Shown here: piece by piece, positions 1-7,578 of the stretch
Layout: every line of letters starts with the position of its first letter
Numbering within the stretch: position 1 is the stretch's first letter
Source: Chara braunii
Taxonomy: Eukaryota > Streptophyta > Charophyceae > Charales > Characeae
Assembly (NCBI GenBank): GCA_003427395.1
Contig: BFEA01000027.1
Coordinates: 2,067,709 to 2,088,014 of the forward strand
Length of the DNA stretch: 20,306 bases
Direction: 5' to 3'
Translations under genes and position numbers: made by a program
The notes under the pieces: model-generated
Told to the model about the DNA's origin: nothing
The model's input: only the letters and a program-made list of their open reading frames with translations
Database searches by the model: none

Positions 1-385
1 TCATCGCCCTCGTCGCCCTCCTCCTCCTCCTCCTCCTCCTCCTCCTCCTCCTCCTGCTCTTGTTCCTCGTCACCCTCATCGTCCACGTCCTCCTCCTCTC
101 CCACCCAGGTAACAAATCTATCGAGCCCTTGTCCAACTCCTCCGGACCCCCTCCCGCTCGTCCTCCTCCTCCTCCCCTTCCTCGTCGCCCTCGCCGCCCT
201 CATCGCCCTCCTCCTCCTCCTCCTCCTCCTTCTCCTCCTCCTCCCCTTCCTCATTCCCTTGTCGCCCTCCTCCTCCTCCTCCTTCTCCTCCTCCTCCTCC
301 TCCTCCCCTTCCTCGTCGCCCTCGTCGCCCTCCTCCTCCAGGTCGTCCTCCTCTCCCACCCAGGTAACGAAACTATCGAGCTTCG
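1..385. repeat. CCT/CTC-rich microsatellite block
   Basis: Long runs of CTC/TCC trinucleotides, interrupted by TCGTCGCCC-type units, fill most of this stretch. Open frames across it encode only proline, leucine and serine runs and are not credible genes. Two copies of a conserved non-microsatellite segment (about 91-127 and 347-384, core CCCACCCAGGTAAC) are embedded in it. A third, more diverged copy lies at 541-589. The block may have expanded between repeated units rather than being one simple tract. Confidence 0.9.
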
Positions 386-394
386 TTTTTTTTT

Positions 395-463
395 CCCAAC
401 CTTTTCTCGATTAAATTTTGTGTGTGTCATCCTTGCGCAGAGGTCGTGCTAATCTTGTTCCCA
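395..463 (-). pseudogene. U6 snRNA retro-fragment (3' half) with A-tail
   Basis: On the minus strand this reads as the 3' two thirds of U6 snRNA: a GGGAAC start, GATTAGCACGACC, the conserved GCGCAAGGATGACAC block, then ATCGAGAAAAGG near the 3' end. It departs from canonical U6 by lacking the GATACAGAGA core between GGGAAC and AGATTAGC, and by a few bases added before TCGAG. In place of the usual U-run it is followed by nine A residues (386-394), as expected for an RNA that was polyadenylated or copied by a LINE enzyme. Missing the ACAGAGA box, it cannot be a working spliceosomal U6. Identification rests on the universally conserved U6 core. Confidence 0.85.
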
Positions 464-485
464 AAGTCACGAAACGGAGGAGGAT

Positions 486-522
486 TGGGAACGATACAGA
501 GAAGATTAGCACGACCTCTGCG
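486..522 (+). pseudogene. U6 snRNA central-core fragment, opposite strand
   Basis: This plus-strand segment carries the U6 catalytic core nearly intact: TTGG(G)AACGATACAGAGAAGATTAGC followed by a changed ACGACCTCTGCG where U6 has ATGGCCCCTGCG. It includes the ACAGAGA box and the start of the AGC region but lacks the 5' stem and the 3' end, so it is a fragment. It is in inverted orientation to the neighbouring copy at 395-463, and shares with it the private changes CACGACCTCTGCG. The two are therefore sister copies and form a foldback. Confidence 0.85.
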
Positions 523-609
523 TCCACCTCGTCCTCCCCCTCTCTCACCTAGGTATCGAAATTTCAAAAATAATCCGATCTATTGAGTTCTTTTTTTTCT
601 TTTTTTTTT

Positions 610-702
610 GACCTTTTCTCGAATCATGTGTCATCCTTGCGTCAAGGTCATGGTAATCATCTGTGTGTTGTTCTCATTGCAACGGATGTCCTGAAGGAGC
701 CT
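610..702 (-). pseudogene. Near full-length U6 snRNA retropseudogene with A-tail
   Basis: The minus strand can be aligned over almost the whole of U6: a GCTCCTTCAGGACATCC start (U6: GTCCCTTCGGGGACATCC), a degenerate ACACACAGATGATTACCATG core, GACGCAAGGATGACACATGA, and TCGAGAAAAGGTC at the 3' end. It is followed by an A-rich tail of about 20 nt (589-609) with one G. The length fits a complete U6 reverse transcript. The core has substitutions in the ACAGAGA and AGC regions, so it should be non-functional. I see no pol III U6 promoter (USE or TATA) upstream; on the minus strand the sequence upstream is the A-tail of the next copy. Confidence 0.85.
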
Positions 703-717
703 GTTTTTTGTTTTTTT

Positions 718-892
718 ACCTTTTTCTCGATTTTTGTTTGTCATCCTTGCACAGGGGTTATGCTGATCTATTGGGGCCTGTAGGGCTTGATGCGCAGGGG
801 CCGTTAGGGCTTGATGTACAAGGCACTTTAAGGGGTCATGCTAATCTCCTCGCTATATCCCCTCCGCTGGAAAACGTTGGAAATACCGCTCG
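718..892 (-). pseudogene. U6 snRNA retropseudogene split by an internal insertion/duplication
   Basis: On the minus strand the 5' part (about 892-829) ends with GATATAGCGAGGAGATTAGCATGACCCCT, matching the U6 core GATACAGAGAAGATTAGCATGGCCCCT. The 3' part (about 775-718) starts with a second GATCAGCATAACCCCT, then GTGCAAGGATGACA and ATCGAGAAAAAGGT, followed by an A-rich tail (703-717). The 16-nt core GATTAGCATGACCCCT is thus present twice, flanking about 60 bp of unrelated sequence that has its own short internal repeat (CATCAAGCCCTA). An insertion with duplicated flanks, or template switching during reverse transcription, would explain this. The 5' end is strongly diverged. Confidence 0.75.
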
Positions 893-935
893 TTTTTTTT
901 TTTTCCGTTGTTTCCTGTTCCTGGACTCGGTGCTC

Positions 936-1481
936 GCCATATCCCAGTCTCCCCGCCATATCCCCACCTTCATCTCTCCTCCATGCCTCCACCTTCGTCC
1001 TCCACCTGTCCATCTTTCCTCCAGCTCTCCTCCATCTGTTCTCCATATACTCCACCTTCACCTCTCCATGCCTCCATGTTTGTCCACTTGTCCATCTTTC
1101 CTGCATCTCTCCTCCATCTGTCCTTAATATACCCTCCACCTTCTTCTTTTCTCCATGCCTCCACCTTTGTCCTCCACCTGTCCATCTTTCCTCCATCTCT
1201 CCACCTTCATTTCTCCTCCATGCCTCCACCTTCATCTCTCCTCCATGCCTCCACCAGATGCAACATCATCTTTCCTCCATACCTCCGCCTTTCTCCTCCA
1301 TGTCCATCTCTCCTCCACCTCCCGGACCGTATCTCGCCCTCTCCCCTCCATCTCTCTTTCATATCCCCATCTCCCTCTCATATCCCCTCCACCTTCATTT
1401 CTCCTCCATTCACCACCTTTCTTTTCCATCTCTCCATCTCTCCTCCATATCTCCTGCATTTGGCGTGCATCTCTCCTCCAA
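936..1481. repeat. CTCCATGCCTCCACCTTCAT-type minisatellite
   Basis: About 540 bp of imperfect tandem units of roughly 20-24 bp built from CTCC, ATGCCTCCACC and TTCATCT words, for example twice in near-perfect form around 1205-1255. All six frames are long and open only because the sequence is compositionally biased. The array starts just beyond the last U6-like copy, and its units (CTCCATATCCCC, ATCTCTCCTCC) resemble the reverse complement of the degenerate U6 core at 841-862. Origin from such a seed is possible but unproven. Confidence 0.85.
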
Positions 1482-1483
1482 CT

Positions 1484-1622
1484 GATTTCAAGGCAGACAA
1501 CATAACCCCTTTTGTTTTTTTTTCTTCGTTTCTATTATATTATTAATTATTTCTATAACCGTTCACTTGATTTGAAGGCAGACTTCCGAAGACAGCGACT
1601 GCTGACAACTGTTTTTTTTTTT
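1484..1622 (-). repeat. Two short repeats, each next to a T-run
   Basis: GATTTCAAGGCAGAC at 1484-1498 and GATTTGAAGGCAGAC at 1569-1583 are near-identical. Each is followed within about 30 bp by a T-run (about 1507-1521 and 1612-1622). Read on the minus strand, each is a short sequence preceded by oligo(A). They may be remnants of small retroposons or one local duplication. No function is evident. Confidence 0.4.
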
Positions 1623-1892
1623 AGTTCGTCCTGTCTGGCCAGCCGTGTTGAAAAGGGGCGGTGGTTGTGGAGGAGTCTACGGCAGGAGGGCGGAGGACAC
1701 AGAGTCTGGTGTGGGTGAATTACGGATGTAATTGGGACTATGGCTGATTTGATGGTCCTGACCATTTTTTATGTGTGCAGGTCACAACGACGAGCAACAA
1801 GTTCGCCGCCGACATGGTCAAGGAGAGATTTGATCAAGGAGCAGCACGTTCGGACCCCTCAGACCCCCTTTAAAAAAAAAAAAAAAAAAAAA
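1623..1892 (+). pseudogene. Possible processed gene fragment ending in poly(A)
   Basis: A GC-balanced stretch between a T-run (1612-1622) and 21 consecutive A residues (1872-1892). A GT donor at 1715 (GTGAAT) and a T-rich acceptor ending TGTGTGCAG at 1780 could bound a 66-nt intron. Removing it gives an open frame through the junction that stops about 65 nt downstream. Without splicing, a different frame from 1781 stays open to the poly(A). The terminal poly(A) suggests a reverse-transcribed transcript end, but a retained intron would be unusual for a processed copy. I do not recognise the protein. It could equally be a tail of another retroelement. Confidence 0.25.
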
Positions 1893-2065
1893 GTCTCGCA
1901 CGGCTTTGCACGGTGCGGTACACGTAGCGCACGTCCCCGCACATTTCTGCACCCGCACAGCCACCCCCCGCACGGATCTGGTCTGTGTGGGTGCAGAATG
2001 TGCGGAGATCGAGCACCTCCCGCACGCCGTACTTCACACCGCACCGCACGAATGTGCGGCTCATG
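1893..2065. repeat. GCAC-rich inverted repeat
   Basis: Dense GCAC/GTGC words with a strong foldback. Arm 1937-1960 (CCGCACATTTCTGCACCCGCACAG) pairs with 1983-2005 with only one extra base and one G/A difference, leaving a loop of about 22 nt. Weaker complementarity extends outward over most of 1900-2060. It could be a short hairpin-forming element such as a MITE-like remnant, or a transcription-linked hairpin. No terminal repeats or target duplication were found. Confidence 0.6.
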
Positions 2066-2129
2066 CGGTTGCAAGTATGGTTTGTATAAATCGAACAATA
2101 AGATCTAGTATCTCAGGGCCATCTAGGCT

Positions 2130-3445
2130 CACCTTCTCATGTTCTCTAACACGCCTTTTATACCATAACACCCATAATATTGCTTTATGGCCAATTTCAA
2201 AAAGATTATTTTGAAAACTGAAAATTTGATATAGTGAGATCTAGGGGTTTCCAATACCCCAGTAAAATGGTCCTCCAATCCCAGGGCCAGTTTATACCTG
2301 TTAGGTCTCTCCAAGTACAATCTCATCTTCTCCATAAATGGACTGAACCCGGACATTGCAAGATTTGGGATAGGTAGTTGATGATAATAAGCATGTCACC
2401 CCTCAGTATGAGAGACAAAGAAAACTCTAATACGATAAATATAGGTGGCCAAAAAAAAAATTACCTTGTTTGAAGGGGAGGGTGATATAAGATGTTCCTT
2501 GTTGATTTTGACCAGGCCTACCATAGCTTCTTGTGGAGTAAGATGAATCACTTGTCCCACCATCTGTTGCCCATTAGGCTGGACTCCTATCACCCAATCT
2601 CCCTCCTTGATTTTTTACCCTTTTTTCAAAATTTGTACCCAAGCTAAGGGGATGGAAAAAATAATCTGATCTAGATTTGAAGATAGGTGATGGGCATATC
2701 TCAATGTAGATCTCAGTTGATCAACGGTCTTCCAATCTTTGGTTTCTGAATTCCATAAATCTTTAATTCTGAGTACCCCCCTTTTGACCCACAAGGACCA
2801 GGGTGGAACTGAACTATTAAAAATGCAGCTATTTAAGTCTGTAATCCATCTGTTGCCAAAAAGAGGCTGCCTAAGTATCTCCTCACATCGAGAAGGAAAG
2901 GGCCTATTTGGCAATGAAAGACATCTCCATATTTTCAACAAGGAAGTCCACATATTATCCAAGCTAAGATCAACTTTGGCGGCCCCGCGCACCCCCTCTT
3001 CTCTGGAATGCGTCCTGGGAATGGTCCAATAACAATCTTCAATCCAAGTGAGGGGGTGTATATCATCTGGACATGAAGGACCTAACCAACGAATTTGTTC
3101 ACATACTAGCACTTGTCAGGGTTTGTCAGTAGACAATATTATTTTTTTTATCCTTTGCAATGATAAAGCCTGATAGTGAAGAGTTGGATCCAGGATCCTC
3201 AATCCTCCTCTCGTCCTTGGTTAGACTAGGGAGAGCCAGACTACTCTTGGAATCACCTTGTCCTGTTCATGATCACCTCTCCATAAGAATGCTGACACTT
3301 GTCTTCGTAAAGTTTTCGTACGCTCTTTGTTGATCGACCAACGTGTTGATTTGTACCGTATTGAGGCAAGGACAACATTGTTAATTATAAGTGCACGCCC
3401 AAAAATTGAGATATGTAACATTAAACGGTTACAAATTTCAGGAAT
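2130..3445 (-). pseudogene. LINE ORF2 fragment: RT thumb and downstream region
   Basis: Reading from 3445 down, the minus strand encodes a stretch typical of plant LINE ORF2 after the catalytic palm. It begins with RLMLHISIFGRALIINNVVL-type thumb sequence, then FLWRG, then V(I)PRVVW and (after a stop near 3221) RTRGGLRILDP, the usual W..L..P...GGLG..D motif. A 165-codon open stretch (3112-2615) continues with RWLGPSCPDD, PPWSLWVKRGVLRIKDLWN and LRYAHHLSS. A further piece (2593-2396) contains GDWVIGVQPNGQQMVGQVIH. Weaker frames reach about 2130, including AILWVLWYKRRV. Stops and frameshifts show that it is dead. The catalytic ADD box is absent because the fragment begins just after it. Confidence 0.8.
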
Positions 3446-3454
3446 ACCAGAGGA

Positions 3455-4564
3455 AGCAACTCCTATTACCTCTATGTTTGCAGATGATCTCACTGTTACG
3501 ATGGAGGCATCAAAATCGAACATGAAGGAGATTCAGGCTATGATAGAAAAAAATTCTCAGATATCTGACATGGTGGTTAATTGGGGAAGTGAAACACAAG
3601 GCTGGTGGATTCATTCTAATGGGGTACGTCCTCCGGAACACCCTAAAGTTGGTTGGGTTCCCTTGAATGCTCCGGTGCAAATTTTGGGAGTTTCTCTTAC
3701 AGCAAATGGTAAAACAACTACTAATGATGATTGTATCTCCAAACCAGCTCTGGAAAAAACGTCCACCCGGTCTTTCGTTGTTCAAAGTTGGCTCTTTTTG
3801 TTTCGGCAGAATGCGCCGAGTTTCCCGGGCGACGATCGCAAGACCCACGCTCCATGGACAGTTTTCAGGAGGTTAGCGACATCATCTCGCAGCGGCGCTA
3901 CAGCACCAAGCCGACGGAGTACTTAGTACACTTTTCCTATTGTAGCCATAAGGCTGACCGTTGGTTGACCCGTGCTGAGCATGTATTAGTAACCCTAGAA
4001 CAATGCCTGCTGGTATGTCCAATGGTTGCACAGATCTGGAGATGCTGGGATGCAGCTCGGTCACACCTCACAGGCAGCCAATACCCCTGGGTGATCAAGC
4101 TACTACTTTTGGGAGTCCAAACTGACATACCGCCTGGGTGGAATGCTTATGACAGAAACCTCTTCCAAACCACAAGATTGGAACTGTTAATGGTGGTCGA
4201 GCGAGCATGCTGCACCTTTGAGCGGAAACAGCACACCTTTGGTTATCTCCAAGCCAAGGACCACATGGCGGACTACCTGAAGGTCAGGACCAAAGAGGCG
4301 TGGGATCACCTGAAGGCCAAAAGAAAAATTATTGAAGGTGACCCTATCCTCACCGATCAGGTGAAACAGCAAAAGATCAAAGAGATACGGGACCAATTTC
4401 AAGATGAATGGCTGGGGCGGAGAAAGATGACTGCAGAACTCTTGGGCCAACACCTCCGATGGAAGGACTGGAGACGCCGAGAGAGCGAATGGCCTCTTAA
4501 GCCAAGCGCTCATTTCACAGTCCCACACTCAGCGACCCCCGCCCCCGTCATCCTTTGCCCATGA
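3455..4564 (+). pseudogene. LINE ORF2 fragment: RT catalytic box, then C-terminal knuckle
   Basis: The plus strand opens with ITSMFADDLTVTMEASKSNM, the FADD reverse transcriptase catalytic box (3477-3488), and continues to the QILGVSL block at about 3678-3698. From about 3770 the RT frame is lost. A second frame (open 3731-4564, 277 codons) carries YCSHKADRWLTRAEH, LEQCLLVCPMVAQIWRCWD, which is the degenerate CCHC-type C-terminal knuckle of plant LINEs, and then a basic tail rich in K, R and E. The RT thumb expected between these blocks is missing here but present on the opposite strand at 2615-3445. About 3775-3925 is more GC-rich than its surroundings and may be foreign. Confidence 0.8.
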
Positions 4565-5140
4565 TCCTATGCCTCTAGACTTCCAGACTTCCCCTCCCCC
4601 TGCGCGCCTGCCCCCCCCCCCTCTTCCCTCCGGACACCCAACTGTTGGTATGCAGGATCGAAGACACTCAAAGCGGTCGGACAAACCTGTGGCTTCAAGA
4701 ACTGGAGGGACACACACAGACGGACATGGAGAGACCGGAAAGAAGGGGTGAGGGTGCAGAATCTTGGGGGGGGATGGAAGGACGGCAGGATGGGGCCCGA
4801 AGGGCACACGGAGTCTCCTGAAGGGAAACGAAGCAGGGTGGGCAGGTACACTCAAAAGGGGGATGGACTGCAAACCATGGACGGGGTGGGGACAGGTAGG
4901 AAGGGTTTAAGTTTTAGGGTTTAAGGCTCAGGGTTTCAAAATGTACAGAAGGGAGATCGAAATTAGATAGAAGCAGTACAGGGCATGTAACGCTGTGACA
5001 AATGGGGGCTGCGGATTGGGGCAGAGCCACTTGACAGAGAGAGCTCCATGACGGGATGGGTGTTGGTAGCAGCTCCAAAGGGAACAGGGAGCCGCGTGAT
5101 TGGAAGTGTTTGGCTCCTGCCCCAACAACATTGTGAAGTA
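4565..5140. other. Gene-free GC-rich stretch (probable LINE 3' UTR)
   Basis: This region follows the stop of the plus-strand LINE C-terminus. It contains runs of C and G (4610-4624, 4767-4775), purine-rich sequence and no credible open frame. By position it is most easily the 3' UTR of that LINE, or unrelated filler. The telomere-like block at 4903-4937 lies inside it. Confidence 0.5.
4903..4937 (+). repeat. Degenerate telomere-like heptamers
   Basis: Five consecutive heptamers in register: GGGTTTA, AGTTTTA, GGGTTTA, AGGCTCA, GGGTTTC. Units one, three and five match the plant telomere repeat (TTTAGGG phase) at six or seven positions; the two between are diverged. On the minus strand the central part reads TAAACCCTAAAA, which contains the telo-box AAACCCTAA known from plant promoters. 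It may be a small interstitial telomeric relic or a chance telo-box. There is no gene beside it that it would regulate. Confidence 0.6.
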
Positions 5141-5597
5141 TGTGATACCCAAGGGACGCTGGACCCTGTTTCCAGCAGGTGCCGCTACCCACCAATAAAT
5201 GGAGCAGTCCGACAGATAAGCCCTCAATCCTGGTGGTTCTCTCGCCAAAATGAACGTCAATTTCGTTTGTGCTGCGAATTGCGAATGTATCTGTGCAAAA
5301 ATCATCAGTCCTGATTCATTCATATGTTGCCTACCGTAGAGAGGAACACTTTACCTTCCTTTGGTAGCTCGACCATGAGACTGCGGGCCTCGCGATGCTA
5401 CTCACAACTATTTTTTTGGAAAGGATGCTGGACCTGGTTTCCAGCCAGTTTTCTATCTCTTCTTCTCAGGGCACTGGACCTGCTTTCCAGTCTGATACCC
5501 AAGATAGGATGCTGGACCTGTGTTTCAGCAATCCGGGTTGAATTGTGAGGTCCCAAGCAAAGTTAAAATAAAAAAGAACAAACAAAAAAAAAAAACG
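5141..5597 (+). mobile_element. Retroposon-like 3' region with four stem-loop copies and A-tail
   Basis: This stretch carries four copies of a stem-loop of type GCTGGA, 7-nt loop, TCCAGC (5158-5176, 5427-5445, 5473-5491, 5511-5529), two of them with the linked word TGATACCCAAG. The first copy is followed by AGCAGGTGC..CCCACCAATAAATGGAGC, which also occurs on the minus strand in the poly(A)-tailed insertions at 7536-7888 and 9312-10335. An A-rich tail lies at 5565-5596. It may be a retroposon of the same family in plus orientation, or the 3' end of the upstream LINE. No clear target-site duplication was found. Confidence 0.5.
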
Positions 5598-6209
5598 TAC
5601 AAGCGCATCGTCCCAAGGAAAGAAGCACAATACATCCGCTGCTATTCAGAGTAACCCGTGTATATGTCCTTTGTCTGTGGCAATATGCAGTCATTGTTTT
5701 TGTTTTCATTTTGGTATTGTGGCATAGCGGTCCGTTATTCACGGCCTCTGACACAGCTGCGGCACTAATGGCAAAGTCTATGGAAGACATCTTGGCTGGA
5801 TTTGGACGGTTTCGTCTTTAGATAGATTCGCAAGAGCTCTTCTGTGTGATATCTGGTCGGTTACCTCACAGCTGTCAGAGGGCTCTGAGAAACGTTTCTC
5901 TCCGTCCCTTACAGCTGTCTTCCCTTCTTTTCTTTTTTTTTTGGATCTTTTCTTTTCTCTTTCACAGCTCCTTCCTTTGCTTCTTGGAAAGGACCCTCCT
6001 CCAGACCAACTTCCCGGTGGGTTCCAGATAAATGCGGCGTCTAAGCATATAATTGCCTCACAAAAAAAAAAAAAACAGGGTGAAGTATTTTGGCTTAATT
6101 TACATGGAAAAAAAGAGTAACTCATCATGAATGTGGTCCAATGCTTGCCTGGCGATAGGCTGGGCTATTTTGGCAATGTGTCTGTTTGGCCTGTGGGACC
6201 AGGCCGGGC
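5598..6209. other. No recognisable gene
   Basis: Mixed-composition sequence with a pyrimidine-rich part and T-run around 5930-5942 and an A-run at 6062-6074. Open frames are short and of low complexity. Nothing can be assigned. Confidence 0.5.
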
Positions 6210-6614
6210 CTTTTTTTTCTTTTTTCTTTTTTTTGTTGTTGTTGATTCGGGCCCAGTGCCCAAGGCTCAACTTACCAAAGAGGGAACTGAGGCCGGGGTC
6301 CTCACAGTCTACCTGGATAGAAACATCTGGGAGCCTTACCCAGTTTCATTTTTTACAGGACCGATCAGGACCCGAAACAACAGAAGTGCCAGAAGCAGAA
6401 GACACATTCTAACAATCATTACTTCAACAGCTTACAGCAATACGCTAAACTACTGTAGCTACCTACAGTGCCTACACATTACAGGAAGAATCTGGCGCGC
6501 CCTAGCATCTGTAGAGGAGCAAAGTAGTTCCTACGGGGGTTACCTAACAGTGTTCCAGGCCTATTCTCGGCCCGTCTCTGAATGAACCATGTGAAACCGC
6601 CCCTCAAGACGGGG
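6210..6614 (-). other. Putative LINE 3' UTR and A-rich tail
   Basis: On the minus strand this follows the last C-terminal coding of the LINE and ends with (CAA)3-4 and A-runs separated by single Gs (6210-6240). That is the normal look of a LINE terminus. The opposite strand has an open frame over 6127-6585, but it crosses the T-rich tail as a phenylalanine run and has no recognisable domain. I could not find a matching target-site duplication at the 5' end. Confidence 0.5.
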
Positions 6615-7533
6615 CTAGCTCAGAACAGAGTCTTTGAGCCATAGGGCCAGCTGTAATCTCAGGTCAGGAGACACTTCAGAGAACATCTTGTCCCTCGCCC
6701 ATGTATTGCGGAACCAGCCTGTACCCTGTCCAAACTGGGAGTGGGATCTTAGCCAGTCTGCCTGTACAGTCCGTCTGATTCGGCTCAGGACCTGGCCTTT
6801 TTGTTGGTTAAAGGAAGTAGCCTCCTTTCTGAAGAATACATTATTTGGAGTTGCCCAAATTACTTCCATAATGATACCCCAGATGGAGAGTGCTACGAGC
6901 CACAACCTGAGTTCAGGCATAGCCTGTGGTCGCACTGGGAGAATAAGATCCATTCGTCAGTCCAGGGGACTGAGTCTTGTACAAAACGGTCCCATTGGGA
7001 TCTCGGACACCGCCAGATAAGGTCTGAAGAGGGACAGCGTAACCATAGGTGTTCCGCTGTTTCCCAGCCCCATCTGCGTCGGGAGCAGATCTCTGAGACC
7101 TTCATTCTTCGGGAGTTAAGCCAGCAGGCTGATGCTGTTACAATCAATGACTGAAGCCACATGATGCTTGCTTGCTTCTGGGAGGCTGTCGTACAGTCTG
7201 AGAGAGCTTCCCATAGCTTGACAAGGTCCACATTTTGTAGTTGAAGATGGTGCAGGTCTTGGAGGCGCTTGGTTGACAGAGCAATCGGCTGCTTCCGCAC
7301 TTTACCACGCAGTTGACTTCCTCCCACCTTTGGCTTATAATGGATTAATGGGACCATTTCATGACTTCCACCTCTTCAGCCACCACCACCGGTGCCTGTT
7401 TGTCTGATGCAGAGTTGACCCAGACTCTGATTTCTCTTTGAACTCTCGAGTGGAGGGTAGCACTCTCTCTGCAGTCTTGTGTAGGGAGTGATGCCTTCCT
7501 TGTTTCTCTTTTTCGCCCAGATCTGTATCTTCT

Positions 7534-7535
<2 letters not shown>
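6615..7535 (-). pseudogene. LINE ORF2 C-terminal part with damaged zinc knuckle
   Basis: An open stretch at 7357-6893 contains KLWEALSDCTTASQKQ, then CSRRRWGWETAEHLWLRCP, the CCHC-type motif of the zf-RVT region. The first Cys is residue 91 of that stretch, His is 103 and the last Cys is 108, but the second Cys is replaced by Arg at 94. A second frame (6953-6615) continues with the C-terminal helix region (VIWATPNNVFFRKEATSFNQ, SRIRRTVQADWLRSH). Between 7535 and 7357 a third frame carries REIRVWVNSASDKQAPVVVA. At least two frameshifts separate the pieces, so the coding is dead. The upstream boundary at 7535 is the poly(A) end of a nested retroposon. Confidence 0.8.

Positions 7536-7578
<43 letters not shown>

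Larger units (their letters stand above)
91..589 (-). repeat. Three spaced copies of a U6-flank unit
   Basis: A short segment recurs at about 91-127, 347-384 and 541-589. On the minus strand its shape is CTCGATAG, then a T-rich stretch, GTTACCTGGGTGGGAGAGG, and then GGA-type microsatellite. The copies at 347-384 and 541-589 each lie directly downstream, on the minus strand, of an A-tailed U6-like sequence. The repeated module is therefore U6-like body, A-tail, this segment, GGA microsatellite. The copy at 91-127 has lost, or never had, the U6 part. This is seen in the sequence; the mechanism of duplication is not known. Confidence 0.6.

Noticed and set aside
60-452. 130-codon open frame rich in Pro and Leu
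   Set aside because: It is a translation of CCT/CTC microsatellite and runs into a U6-derived sequence on the other strand.
486-522. Functional U6 snRNA gene
   Set aside because: Only the core is present, without the 5' stem, the 3' end, a TATA/USE promoter or a T terminator in the right strand.
838-1546. Long overlapping open frames on both strands
   Set aside because: They arise from the pyrimidine-rich minisatellite, which lacks stops in several frames at once. No domain or codon signal is present.
3440-4564. Twin-priming product of one LINE insertion
   Set aside because: In twin priming the 5' part should be inverted and precede the 3' part. Here the inverted piece is the thumb and downstream region while the catalytic box is on the direct strand.
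6127-6585. 152-codon plus-strand frame
   Set aside because: It crosses the LINE A-rich tail as a Phe run and has no recognisable domain.
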